DNA of 13,032 bases from positions 8,258 through 21,289 of the forward strand of contig CAJUBL010000053.1 of the NCBI GenBank assembly GCA_910584665.1, written 5' to 3'. Each line of letters opens with the position of its first letter. The first letter of the stretch is position 1. The position numbers and the translations under genes were made by a program. The stretch comes from an uncultured Muribaculaceae bacterium (GTDB taxonomy: Bacteria > Bacteroidota > Bacteroidia > Bacteroidales > Muribaculaceae). Under the pieces are notes generated by a model, which did not search any database, had not been told where the DNA came from, and saw nothing but the letters and a program-made list of their open reading frames with translations. Positions 1 through 8,086 of the stretch are shown piece after piece.

Positions 1-279
1 AATAAGGAATGCTGTTGCGGCCGATGCGAGAATAAGCAGAATACATACTGCGGCTACAAGACGTTGCACTTTAAGGTTCCTGAACAGGAATATGTCGATC
101 AGCAGTAGCAGTGTGATGAGAATATTCACGATCAGGAATACAGGATAGTCTGGTGTGATAAGTTCGACGAGGGTTTCCTGTGTCTGGTCTGCGACTGTTC
201 CGAACGGACGTATGAATACAAGAATCATGGCGAATATCGCCAAGAGCAGATATACCGATTGCCAGCGTTGTATTACCAT
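1..279 (-). CDS. DUF4293 family integral membrane protein (partial, C-terminus outside window)
   Basis: An open frame starts with ATG at 277-279 and runs without a stop to the left edge, giving 93 residues of an incomplete protein. The N-terminus reads MVIQRWQSVYLLLA, very like the start of the DUF4293 proteins of Bacteroidota, a small multi-pass membrane family of unknown function. Hydrophobic segments lie at about residues 8-24, 46-66 and 73-93, separated by short polar loops. DUF4293 proteins usually have four such segments, so roughly one is missing beyond the edge. The gene begins 11 nt after the lysA stop codon with no Shine-Dalgarno sequence and is probably read through from lysA. The family call rests on the N-terminal motif and topology. 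No biochemical role can be read from the sequence. Confidence 0.75.
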   Translation of the reverse strand, partial: MVIQRWQSVYLLLAIFAMILVFIRPFGTVADQTQETLVELITPDYPVFLIVNILITLLLLIDIFLFRNLKVQRLVAAVCILLILASAATAFLI

Positions 280-290
280 AGTAGTTGTTG

Positions 291-1451
291 TTATTGGTTG
301 TTGAAAATTGCACCCGGCAGTTTGCGCAGGTTATATTGTGATGCCATGATCTCGCCGTAGGCGCCTGCCGAACGGATGGCCAGAATATCACCCCGTCTGA
401 GCTCAGGCAGTGATTCGTCTGTTGCGAAGACATCGCTTGACTCGCATATGGGACCTACAACATCATACGTCATGACCGGACGTTCACAGATATCATCCGA
501 TACAGATTGTATTACGTGATGGGCCTGGTAAAGAGCAGGACGTATGAGGTCGGTCATACCGGCGTCGACAATGGCAAAACGTCTGGTAGGGGTTTCCTTG
601 ATATAAAGTACCCGTGTTATAAGCGAGCCGCACTGTGCGACGACGGCACGTCCGAGTTCAAAATGTATTTCCTGATTGTTGTCGAGGTATAGACTGTCTT
701 TAAAAAGATTAAAGTAGCTCCGGAAGTCTGGTATCGGTGTTCCGTCGGGGTTGTCATAGTCTATTCCGAGTCCTCCGCCGACGTTGATCAGTCTGAATTC
801 CACTCCTTTTTTCCGATATCGGTCCACGAGTTCGTTGATACGGTCACACAGGAGTCTGTAGCTGTCGAGCTGCGTGAGCTGAGATCCTATGTGGAAATGT
901 AGTCCCACGAGATTTATACCTTTCATCCCGTGAGTCATGTCAATGGCTTCGTCAAGTTGGGACATCGCTATGCCGAACTTGTTTTCACTCAGTCCGGTAG
1001 TTATGTACCTGTGGGTATGTGCATCTATTTCCGGATTGACTCTGAACGCAATGTTGGCCACAGTACCTGTCTTCAGTGCCAGATCGTTGATGACGGTCAG
1101 TTCGGCTGTCGATTCGACGTTGAAGCATTCGATGTCATGGCTCAGGCCAAGCATGATCTCCCGGTCGGTCTTTCCCACACCTGCAAAAACAATTCTGTCG
1201 GCCTGGAATCCGGCGGTCAGAGCTTCCTTTATCTCGCCTCCGCTCACACAGTCGGCTCCCAGACCGGCTGCCTGGATTATACGTAGTATCTCAGGGCGTG
1301 CATTGGCCTTTACAGCATAGTGAACTTTAAACCGGTGGTCAATGGACGCGGCCTTTACCAGAGATTCGAGCGTACGCTGCAACAGTTCTATATCGTAGTA
1401 GTAGACCGGTGTTGACGAGGCTTTGAACAGTTCGTACGGAAGAGTGCTCAT
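291..1451 (-). CDS. lysA: Diaminopimelate decarboxylase
   Basis: This PLP-dependent fold-type III enzyme decarboxylates meso-diaminopimelate to L-lysine, the last step of lysine synthesis, in the cytoplasm. The 386 residues fit the family length. Visible landmarks are the PLP-binding lysine in HYAVKAN (Lys48), the HIGSQ motif at 187-191, the phosphate-binding glycine loop GGGLGI at 225-230, the ELGR motif at 265-268, the catalytic cysteine in GPICESSD (Cys336) and the GAYGEIMASQYN segment near 363-374 with Tyr365. The ELGR motif has Leu where many LysA proteins have Pro (EPGR). Its glutamate and arginine are kept, so the enzyme should be active. The start ATG overlaps the lysC stop as ATGA, indicating translational coupling to aspartate kinase. 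The DUF4293 gene follows after 11 nt. Confidence 0.95.
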   Translation of the reverse strand: MSTLPYELFKASSTPVYYYDIELLQRTLESLVKAASIDHRFKVHYAVKANARPEILRIIQAAGLGADCVSGGEIKEALTAGFQADRIVFAGVGKTDREIMLGLSHDIECFNVESTAELTVINDLALKTGTVANIAFRVNPEIDAHTHRYITTGLSENKFGIAMSQLDEAIDMTHGMKGINLVGLHFHIGSQLTQLDSYRLLCDRINELVDRYRKKGVEFRLINVGGGLGIDYDNPDGTPIPDFRSYFNLFKDSLYLDNNQEIHFELGRAVVAQCGSLITRVLYIKETPTRRFAIVDAGMTDLIRPALYQAHHVIQSVSDDICERPVMTYDVVGPICESSDVFATDESLPELRRGDILAIRSAGAYGEIMASQYNLRKLPGAIFNNQ

Positions 1452-2761
1452 TTGAAAATATTATCACTTAATGCATTTAAAGCCTTGACTTTGTCTTCCT
1501 TGCTCACGAGGAATGAGATATTGTAATTGCTCCCGCCATATGAGATCATACGTACGGGTATATCCCTGAGGGCTTCAAGAGCGAGTGTCTCGAAGCCGCA
1601 ATTATGCCACTCGAGATCGCCTACAACACAGATTATAACCATATCATGGTCAATGGTGACTGTGCCGAATTTCTTCAGGTCATTGACAATGTCATCAAGG
1701 CCTCTGGTATTGTCAACTGTTACCGATACTCCCACTTCGGATGTGGCTATCATGTCGATAGGGGTCTTGTGGGTTTCAAAGATCTCGAATACCTTGCGAA
1801 GGAATCCGTATGCCAGCAACATGCGGCTTGATTTGATCTTGATGGCTGTGATGTTGTCCTTGGCGGCTACAGCCTTGATGCGGTGTGAAGGCTGGGTATT
1901 GTAGATTACTGTTCCCGGCGCTTCGGGATCCATGGTGTTGAGCAGTCTTACCGGTATGTTGTTAAGCTTGGCCGGCAACACACAGGTAGGATGCAGGATC
2001 TTGGCTCCGAAATAGGCCAGTTCGGCAGCCTCCTCGAAGTGCAGTTCGTCGACGGGTCTGGTTCCCTCTACATACCGCGGATCATTGTTGTGCATGCCGT
2101 CGATATCGGTCCATATCTCGATCTCTTCCGCTCCTAATGCCGCACCGATAACTGAAGCCGTAAGGTCACTGCCACCGCGCTGCAGGTTATCTATCTCGCC
2201 ATAGGCGTTGCGGCATATATATCCGTGCGTAAGGTACAGGGCCGCATCGGCGTTACGCTCCAGCAGTGTCTCGAGCCTGTCCCTGATGTACAGTGTATCG
2301 GGTTCAAGATTCTTGTCCGTACGCATATAGTCGAGAGCGGGCAGCAGAGCGACGTCGACATGTTGTTCGCGCAGGTAGTGATACATCAGTGCTACCGACA
2401 TTATCTCACCCCGTGAAAGAATCTCTTTCTCCTCGAACAGCGTGAACAGGTCTTTACTGAATGAGCGTATGTAGTTAAAGCAGTCCCTTATCTCGTTGAG
2501 AGCGAGTAGTCGGAACTCTTCTGTCTGGTATAATTCGTCAATTACACGTCGATATTTGTTCTCGAGATTATTGATTATTTCCTTGGCCCCCTCTACATTA
2601 CGTTTATAAAGATAATCCGAAATCTCGATCAACGAGTTGGTTGTGCCTGACATGGCAGACAGGACCACGATGTTCTTTCCACGTGTTGAGATGAGCTTAG
2701 CGACATCCTTGATGCGCTGGGCGGAACCTACCGATGTGCCTCCAAACTTTAAAACTTTCAT
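1448..2761 (-). CDS. lysC: Aspartate kinase (monofunctional, two C-terminal ACT domains)
   Basis: This kinase phosphorylates L-aspartate with ATP, the committed step toward lysine/diaminopimelate, threonine and methionine. The N-terminal amino-acid-kinase domain opens with KFGGTSVG (residues 5-12) and includes the QRGGSDLTAS substrate/nucleotide loop (194-203), WTDIDGMHNNDPR (217-229) and FGAKILHP (251-258). Two ACT regulatory domains follow, at about 305-365 and 370-432, which in this family bind lysine or threonine as feedback inhibitors. At 437 residues there is no homoserine dehydrogenase fusion. Its stop overlaps the lysA start by 4 bp, pairing the first and last enzymes of lysine synthesis. 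ftsE ends 72 bp upstream. That gap is AT-rich, and I see no terminator or full TAnnTTTG promoter in it. Which amino acid inhibits this isozyme cannot be decided from sequence alone. Confidence 0.94.
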   Translation of the reverse strand: MKVLKFGGTSVGSAQRIKDVAKLISTRGKNIVVLSAMSGTTNSLIEISDYLYKRNVEGAKEIINNLENKYRRVIDELYQTEEFRLLALNEIRDCFNYIRSFSKDLFTLFEEKEILSRGEIMSVALMYHYLREQHVDVALLPALDYMRTDKNLEPDTLYIRDRLETLLERNADAALYLTHGYICRNAYGEIDNLQRGGSDLTASVIGAALGAEEIEIWTDIDGMHNNDPRYVEGTRPVDELHFEEAAELAYFGAKILHPTCVLPAKLNNIPVRLLNTMDPEAPGTVIYNTQPSHRIKAVAAKDNITAIKIKSSRMLLAYGFLRKVFEIFETHKTPIDMIATSEVGVSVTVDNTRGLDDIVNDLKKFGTVTIDHDMVIICVVGDLEWHNCGFETLALEALRDIPVRMISYGGSNYNISFLVSKEDKVKALNALSDNIFK

Positions 2762-2833
2762 TTCGGGTATAAAATGGTGACTTCTGAATAATAGCTATAT
2801 AGTGTGGTGATAAAATACTTATTTTTAGGAAAA

Positions 2834-3514
2834 TCATGAATACGAAACGATTCCGTCGTCAAATACCTGCCCTCTGTCACATCTCAGTACTCTGGCGGGG
2901 AACTGCTCGACAAGTGAGAGATTATGAGTGGCCATTAATACTGTGGTGCCCTGTGACGCAATGGCGTGCATAAGCCGTGTTATGTGTTCGCCTGTGGTCG
3001 GGTCGAGGTTGCCTGTGGGCTCGTCGGCTATGATAAGTTTAGGCTTGTTGAGCAACGCCCGTGCTATGACGACACGCTGTTGCTCGCCGCCCGATAGTTC
3101 GTGTGGATGTTTGTAGCATTTCTTGTCCATCCCGACCTGGCTCAGCACTTCGTTGATACGCAGGTCCATTGCTGTGCTGTCGGTCCATCCTGTTGCTTCG
3201 AGGACAAAACGCAGGTTATCGTATACCGATCGGTCCGACAGTAGCTGAAAGTCCTGGAATACAATGCCTATCTGGCGTCTGAGGTAAGGTATCTCTTTCC
3301 GGTTGATACACATGAGGTCATACCCCATTACGATGGCATCACCGCTGTCTACCGGAACCTCGGCATAAAGAGATTTCATCAGGCTGCTTTTACCGCTGCC
3401 TACCGAACCTATAAGATAGACAAACTCGCCGGGGTCAAGTGCGAAAGTCACTCCCCGGAGTACTGCGTGCTCCTTGCGGTTTATCTCGACATTACGATAG
3501 CTTACAACACTCAT
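2834..3514 (-). CDS. ftsE: Cell division ABC transporter ATP-binding protein FtsE
   Basis: FtsE is the cytoplasmic ATPase that pairs with the membrane protein FtsX. In well-studied bacteria the pair controls peptidoglycan hydrolases at the division site. The 226 residues contain a full ABC ATPase set: Walker A GSVGSGKS (36-43), Q-loop Gln87 in VFQDFQLL, signature LSGGEQQR (140-147), Walker B LIIADEP (160-166), D-loop NLDP and H-loop His197 in ATHN. The LRRQIGIVFQDFQLL and SVYDNL segments favour FtsE over the related LolD/MacB transporters, although these are close relatives. The start is constrained: an in-frame TGA lies 12 nt upstream of the ATG. No ftsX is adjacent; recQ lies upstream and lysC downstream. 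Membership of this gene cluster suggests a link to cell-wall precursor supply, which is inference. Confidence 0.88.
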   Translation of the reverse strand: MSVVSYRNVEINRKEHAVLRGVTFALDPGEFVYLIGSVGSGKSSLMKSLYAEVPVDSGDAIVMGYDLMCINRKEIPYLRRQIGIVFQDFQLLSDRSVYDNLRFVLEATGWTDSTAMDLRINEVLSQVGMDKKCYKHPHELSGGEQQRVVIARALLNKPKLIIADEPTGNLDPTTGEHITRLMHAIASQGTTVLMATHNLSLVEQFPARVLRCDRGQVFDDGIVSYS

Positions 3515-3601
3515 TCTTTGTGATCCTCAGTCCTGACCTTTGCAACGGGGATGCCGTCAGTGGCGTTCCGATGATGCAGGCCATATTTAAATTATAATTC
3601 T

Positions 3602-5782
3602 TCAGTTTCCTAACTCCGACAGGAACTTGATCCGTACGAGTCTTATCTCTTCCTCCGAGTAGTCGTTGCCCAGTTCCCTGATGGCCTCATTGAGGTCGTC
3701 GCTGTCGCTCTCCTTGAAGTATTCGAATATATCCTCCTGCCTGTCATCGTCCATGATCTCGTTCAGGAAGTACGATATATTGATCTTGGTGCCTGAATAT
3801 ACGATCGCCTCTACTTCATCAAGCAGTTCGTCAAATTCCAGTCCTTTGGAGTTTGCCAGTTCGTCAAGTGCTATCTTGCGGTCTATGGCCTGGATGATTG
3901 AAATCTTGAGACGGCTCTTGTTGGGGACGGTGCGTACGCGCAGATCTTCGGGACGTTCGATCTCGTTCTCTTCCACATGGGCTTTGATGACTTTAATGAA
4001 TTCCTCTCCGTATCGTCTGGCTTTACCTGCGCCTACACCCGTGATGTTCTGCAGTTCGTCGATTGTGATGGGGTAGGTTGTCGCCATAGCTTCAAGCGAC
4101 GGATCCTGAAAAATCACGTATGGTGGCAGGTCGAGTCTCTTGGCCAGTTTCTTGCGCAGATCCTTGAGAATACTGTAAAGTTCCGGATCGACGGCACATG
4201 ATGCGCCGCTCTTGACCTGAACTTCTTCCTCGTCTTCACTGAATTCTTTGTCTTCGACGATCTTGAACGAGGTCGGTTTGTTCAGGAATTTCCTGCCGGC
4301 AGCAGTTACCTTGATAAGGCCGTAGTTCTCAATGTCACGGTCAAGGTATCCGGCGATGATAGCCTGACGTATTACGGCATTCAGGTAACGGTCGTCGGCC
4401 TTTTGTGTACAGCCGAATACCTCCAGATCCTCGTGTCCATAGCTTTGGATCGTTGAATTGGACTTGCCGAGCATTACGTCGATTATATAGTCTGATTTGA
4501 ATTTCTCTTTTAAAGCAGTAACAGTTTCTATGACTGCACACAAGTCATCTTTTGCTTCCACTTGTTTCTTGGGGTTTAAACAGTTGTCACAGTTCCCACA
4601 GTTGTCAACGGCATACTCCTCACCGAAGTAATGCAGGAGTGAACGTCGGCGGCACACCGACGACTCGGCATAGGATGCGGTTTCGGCCAGCAGCTGCCGG
4701 CCTATCTCCTGCTCGGCTATAGGCTTGCCCTGCATGAATTTTTCCATCTTTTTCAGGTCTTTGGCCGAGTAGAATGTGATACACTGGCCTTCACCTCCGT
4801 CACGTCCGGCACGTCCGGTTTCCTGATAATATCCTTCAAGTGACTTCGGCATGTCATAGTGTATGACAAACCTTACATCCGGCTTGTCGATACCCATCCC
4901 GAAGGCTATCGTGGCCACTATCACATCGATCTTTTCCAGCAGGAATGCATCCTGATTGGCCGAACGTGTAGCCGAGTCCATACCTGCATGATATGGGAGA
5001 GCCTTGATATTGTTGACTGTGAGATTCTCGGCGAGCTCTTCCACCTTTTTGCGGCTCAGGCAATATATTATTCCTGACTTACCGGGGTTGGCCTTGATAT
5101 ATTTTATTATCTCTTTGTCAACACCTGATGTTTTGGGACGTATCTCGTAGTAAAGATTGGTGCGGTTGAAAGATGATTTGAACACGCGTGCGTTCTGCAT
5201 GCCCAGATTTTTCTGTATATCGTGTTGGACCTTTGGAGTTGCCGTTGCTGTCAATGCAATCACCGGACGTTTACATATCTCGTTGATGATAGGGCGTATA
5301 CGCCTGTATTCAGGCCTGAAATCATGCCCCCACTCCGAGATGCAGTGAGCTTCATCGACGGCATAGAACGATATGGGAACTGTCTTTAAAAATTCGATAT
5401 TCTCTTCTTTTGTCAATGATTCAGGCGCTACATACAGCAACTTGGTCTTGCCCGATATCAGATCTGTCTTGACCTGATCTATAGCGCTTTTGTTCAGCGA
5501 CGAGTTGATGAAGTGGGCTACGCCGTTGTCCTCGCTGAAGTTTCGCATAGCGTCGACCTGATTCTTCATCAGGGCAATCAGGGGGGATATGACTATGGCT
5601 GTGCCTTCTGACAGAAGAGCCGGCAATTGATAGCAAAGCGATTTGCCGCCTCCTGTAGGCATAAGCACGAACGTATCGTTGCCGTCAAGCAACGATAGCA
5701 TTATATCTTCCTGATTGCCCTTAAATGTATCGAAGCCGAAGTGCAGTTTGAGGGCTTGTGTTAGTTGTTGTTTGTTTGCCAT
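3602..5782 (-). CDS. recQ: ATP-dependent DNA helicase RecQ
   Basis: This 3'-5' superfamily 2 helicase unwinds recombination and replication intermediates. Helicase motifs are intact: motif I MPTGGGKS (41-48), DEAH box (143-146), motif III TATAT (178-182) and motif VI QETGRAGRDG (320-329). Four zinc-binding cysteines of the RecQ C-terminal module are visible at 377, 395, 398 and 401. An RQC winged-helix domain follows at about 408-510, then an acidic linker (EFSEDEEE), then an HRDC domain near 530-600 with the helix-hairpin-like ITGVGAGKARRYGEEF. The last 115 or so residues form an extra acidic helical region beyond E. coli RecQ, resembling a helix-turn-helix tail found on some RecQ proteins; that resemblance is tentative. 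It lies 51 bp downstream of clpX and 87 bp upstream of ftsE, all co-directional. Confidence 0.95.
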   Translation of the reverse strand: MANKQQLTQALKLHFGFDTFKGNQEDIMLSLLDGNDTFVLMPTGGGKSLCYQLPALLSEGTAIVISPLIALMKNQVDAMRNFSEDNGVAHFINSSLNKSAIDQVKTDLISGKTKLLYVAPESLTKEENIEFLKTVPISFYAVDEAHCISEWGHDFRPEYRRIRPIINEICKRPVIALTATATPKVQHDIQKNLGMQNARVFKSSFNRTNLYYEIRPKTSGVDKEIIKYIKANPGKSGIIYCLSRKKVEELAENLTVNNIKALPYHAGMDSATRSANQDAFLLEKIDVIVATIAFGMGIDKPDVRFVIHYDMPKSLEGYYQETGRAGRDGGEGQCITFYSAKDLKKMEKFMQGKPIAEQEIGRQLLAETASYAESSVCRRRSLLHYFGEEYAVDNCGNCDNCLNPKKQVEAKDDLCAVIETVTALKEKFKSDYIIDVMLGKSNSTIQSYGHEDLEVFGCTQKADDRYLNAVIRQAIIAGYLDRDIENYGLIKVTAAGRKFLNKPTSFKIVEDKEFSEDEEEVQVKSGASCAVDPELYSILKDLRKKLAKRLDLPPYVIFQDPSLEAMATTYPITIDELQNITGVGAGKARRYGEEFIKVIKAHVEENEIERPEDLRVRTVPNKSRLKISIIQAIDRKIALDELANSKGLEFDELLDEVEAIVYSGTKINISYFLNEIMDDDRQEDIFEYFKESDSDDLNEAIRELGNDYSEEEIRLVRIKFLSELGN

Positions 5783-5833
5783 GGGATAAGGAGAGAAAAT
5801 GGGTTGACAAAAGAATATAATGTAATGATTGTA

Positions 5834-7093
5834 TTACTCGTTGATCGTGTCGACTCGTATATTGGAGAGTTTTTCGGTGACGTAGTCGGCTGAGACGTTG
5901 AATTTTTTGGTTTTACTTTTCGGTATTTCAAACATCGGGTCCATCATTATCTCCTCGACTATGCCACGCAGGCCGCGGGCGCCAAGTTTGTATTCGATGG
6001 CTGTGTCTACTATCCTGTCAAGGGCCTCAGGATCGAATGTCAGTTTCACGCCATCCATTCTGAACAGTTTCTCATATTGGCGTGTGATGGCATTTTTCGG
6101 TTCGGTGAGCACACGGCGCAGTGCGTCGCGGTCCAGCGGATCAAGGTGGGTTATTATAGGTAACCGGCCTATGATCTCAGGAATCAGCCCGAATGATTTC
6201 AGATCCTGCGGAGCGACATATTCCAGAAAATTCTCCCGGTTTATACGTTTTGTCTTTTTGTCGGTCGAGTATCCCACGGTATGTGTGTTCATGCGGTGGG
6301 CTATTTTCTTCTCTATGCCGTCAAACGCACCGCCACATATGAACAGGATGTTTTTTGTGTCAACAGGGATCATATGTTGTTCGGGATGCTTGCGCCCTCC
6401 CTGTGGCGGAACATTGACTATCGAGCCTTCAAGCAGCTTGAGCAGTCCCTGCTGTACACCCTCTCCGCTCACGTCGCGTGTGATTGACGGATTGTCACCT
6501 TTGCGGGCTATCTTGTCAATCTCATCAATGAATACTATGCCGCGTTCGGCACGCTTGACGTCATAGTCGGCCACCTGAAGCAGTCTGGTAAGCAGACTCT
6601 CGATATCTTCACCGACATATCCGGCCTGTGTCAGCACTGTGGCGTCCACTATTGTGAAAGGTACATCCAGCAGACGTGCTATTGTCTTGGCGAGCAGTGT
6701 CTTTCCCGTTCCTGTCGGGCCCACCATTATTATATTGCTTTTCTCGATGTCCACATCATCGTCGACGGGTTGCCCCAGTCGCTTGTAGTGGTTGTATACG
6801 GCCACCGAGAGATAACGTTTGGCCGAGTCCTGTCCTATTACATATCGGTCAAGAAATTCCTTGATTTCTCTGGGCGTCGGAATGGAATTGAGATCGGTGC
6901 TCTTGTCACGTTCCTGCTTGCGGCCTATGCCCGCCGATGTCTCATGGCGATAGTTGCGCAGAAGTTCATGAATCTGGTCGGCACATTCGGCACATATATA
7001 TGTGTTGGTCTCCGTTGCCGACGGAATCATAACTTCCGACATGTCGGAAGGACGTCCGCAGAAAGAACATTTTTGAATTGATCGTTTTGCCAT
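5834..7093 (-). CDS. clpX: ATP-dependent Clp protease ATP-binding subunit ClpX
   Basis: ClpX is the hexameric AAA+ unfoldase that feeds substrates to ClpP. The N-terminal C4 zinc domain has Cys9, Cys12, Cys34 and Cys37. The AAA+ core shows Walker A GPTGTGKT (125-132), pore loop GYVG (158-161), Walker B IVFIDEID (186-193), the RKH pore-entry loop (234-236), arginine finger Arg310 in PEIIGRLP, and sensor II Arg373 in LGARGLR. Length (419) is normal. In the loop that normally carries the ClpP-docking IGF tripeptide, this protein has VGY at 273-275. The gene starts 34 nt after clpP, the usual clpP-clpX order, so the two subunits should be produced together. The intergenic stretch shows no terminator and no strong promoter. 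Confidence 0.97.
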   Translation of the reverse strand: MAKRSIQKCSFCGRPSDMSEVMIPSATETNTYICAECADQIHELLRNYRHETSAGIGRKQERDKSTDLNSIPTPREIKEFLDRYVIGQDSAKRYLSVAVYNHYKRLGQPVDDDVDIEKSNIIMVGPTGTGKTLLAKTIARLLDVPFTIVDATVLTQAGYVGEDIESLLTRLLQVADYDVKRAERGIVFIDEIDKIARKGDNPSITRDVSGEGVQQGLLKLLEGSIVNVPPQGGRKHPEQHMIPVDTKNILFICGGAFDGIEKKIAHRMNTHTVGYSTDKKTKRINRENFLEYVAPQDLKSFGLIPEIIGRLPIITHLDPLDRDALRRVLTEPKNAITRQYEKLFRMDGVKLTFDPEALDRIVDTAIEYKLGARGLRGIVEEIMMDPMFEIPKSKTKKFNVSADYVTEKLSNIRVDTINE

Positions 7094-7127
7094 ATCGTGT
7101 AGTGATATAGTATCTTATCTTGTATGA

Positions 7128-7814
7128 TTATCGTTTGGCGCGAGACAGTACCTCATCGATCATACCGTATTCAAGTGCCTCGCTGGCTGTCATCCAGTAG
7201 TCGCGGTCGCTGTCTCGTTCTACTTTCTCGAATGGCTGGCCTGAGTGGTCTGCTATGATGTTGTACAGTTCTTTCTTTAATTTCTGTATCTCGCGGGCTG
7301 TGATTTCTATGTCGCTTGCCTGCCCCTGAGCTCCACCCATTGGCTGGTGGATCATAACACGTGAGTGTTTCAGGGCAAATCTCTTGCCTTTGGAGCCGGC
7401 TACAAGCAGTACTGCGGCCATTGATGCCGCCATGCCTGTGCATATTGTCGCTACGTCGCTCGAGATATACTGCATGGTGTCGTATATGCCCAGTCCGGCA
7501 TATACTGATCCGCCGGGCGAGTTGATATATATGGATACATCCTTGCCCGGGTCGGCTGAGTCAAGATACAGCAGCTGTGCCTGTATTACGTTGGCGGTAT
7601 AGTCGTTTACATCTGTGCCCAGAAAGATGATGCGGTCCATCATCAGGCGTGAGAATACGTCCATCTGGGCTACGTTGAGCTGGCGCTCTTCGATAATGGT
7701 GGGAGAGATATAGCTCGAATTGATTGTACTATTGGCGGCCGAGGTATACTGGTCCAGTGCGAGACCGTTCATACCGAGATGTTTTACGGCATAGTTTCTA
7801 AAATCCTTATTCAT
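7128..7814 (-). CDS. clpP: ATP-dependent Clp protease proteolytic subunit ClpP
   Basis: ClpP is the serine peptidase that forms a double-heptamer chamber and degrades proteins unfolded by ClpX. The catalytic triad is Ser131 (in GMAASMAA), His156 (in MIHQPMGG) and Asp205 (in DSDRDYWM), with the same spacing as E. coli Ser/His/Asp. The NSPGGSVYAGL segment (98-108) is the conserved oxyanion strand region. The 228 residues include about 33 residues before the conserved core that could be a propeptide or an axial-loop extension. The first Met fits the family pattern M-x-DFRxYAxKHLGMN of Bacteroidota. An own promoter and a leader of roughly 110 nt, rich in A and without a Shine-Dalgarno sequence, precede it. 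The upstream terminator separates it from tig. Confidence 0.97.
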   Translation of the reverse strand: MNKDFRNYAVKHLGMNGLALDQYTSAANSTINSSYISPTIIEERQLNVAQMDVFSRLMMDRIIFLGTDVNDYTANVIQAQLLYLDSADPGKDVSIYINSPGGSVYAGLGIYDTMQYISSDVATICTGMAASMAAVLLVAGSKGKRFALKHSRVMIHQPMGGAQGQASDIEITAREIQKLKKELYNIIADHSGQPFEKVERDSDRDYWMTASEALEYGMIDEVLSRAKR

Positions 7815-7931
7815 ATGATCTGAGTGTTTTCAAGTTTGCTGTCTGAGCTATTTCAGTTCTGTTTTGGTTGATCTTATGTTCTATATTTCCTGTCTGTTGT
7901 TTTATGCGGGAATATTGTTTTATTTGTCTAT

Positions 7932-7961
7932 CAAAGTTAAGAAAAAAAATCGTTACACAAA
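7932..7961 (-). promoter_or_regulatory. Predicted promoter of clpP-clpX (Bacteroidota sigma-ABfr type)
   Basis: On the minus strand TAACTTTG (7939-7932) matches the -7 consensus TAnnTTTG exactly, and TTTG (7961-7958) matches the -33 element with an 18-nt spacer. The spacer contains a run of eight T on the transcribed-sense strand. Transcription would start a few bases below 7930, leaving a leader of about 110 nt before the clpP ATG. The consensus is established for Bacteroides; use at this site is inferred. Confidence 0.72.
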
Positions 7962-7981
7962 ATTTTTTTTCAAAATTTCGT

Positions 7982-8028
7982 AAAAACAGAGCCGGAATCC
8001 CATTTCATCAACGGTTTTTCCGGCTCTG
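7982..8028 (-). terminator. Rho-independent terminator of tig
   Basis: An 11-bp perfect GC-rich stem is formed by 7987-7997 and 8018-8028 (CAGAGCCGGAA with its complement), with a 20-nt loop. On the minus strand it is followed directly by five T (7986-7982), so it terminates transcripts coming from tig, whose stop codon lies 59 nt upstream. On the plus strand the stem is followed by ATCATATG, not a T run, so it is one-directional. It ends 20 nt before the clpP -33 element. Confidence 0.9.
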
Positions 8029-8086
8029 ATCATATGTGCATATATTTTATTCCTCCGGCTGATCGATCGCCAGGAGAGATATCTGT

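Noticed and set aside
71..433. 120-codon minus-strand frame crossing the lysA end and the DUF4293 start
   Set aside because: It overlaps both real genes out of frame and has a composition unlike a protein. The DUF4293 frame explains the hydrophobic pattern.
2762..2833. Possible lysine riboswitch or promoter before lysC
   Set aside because: At 72 bp it is too short for a lysine riboswitch, no structured GC-rich stems are visible, and there is no TAnnTTTG match on the minus strand.
3492..3584. 30-codon minus-strand frame (start ATG 3584) in the recQ-ftsE gap, overlapping the ftsE start
   Set aside because: It has no recognisable motif or ribosome site and overlaps the ftsE start by 23 nt. It is short enough to be chance, although the gap is less AT-rich than other gaps in the window.
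5898..6566. 222-codon plus-strand open frame opposite clpX
   Set aside because: It lies entirely antisense to a highly conserved gene, its protein is low-complexity and serine/arginine-rich, and there is no promoter.
7941..7970. A8 and T8 tracts forming an inverted repeat that could look like a second terminator
   Set aside because: The stem would be pure A-T, and the tracts straddle the predicted -33/-7 promoter elements. The GC-rich hairpin at 7987-8028 is the real terminator.
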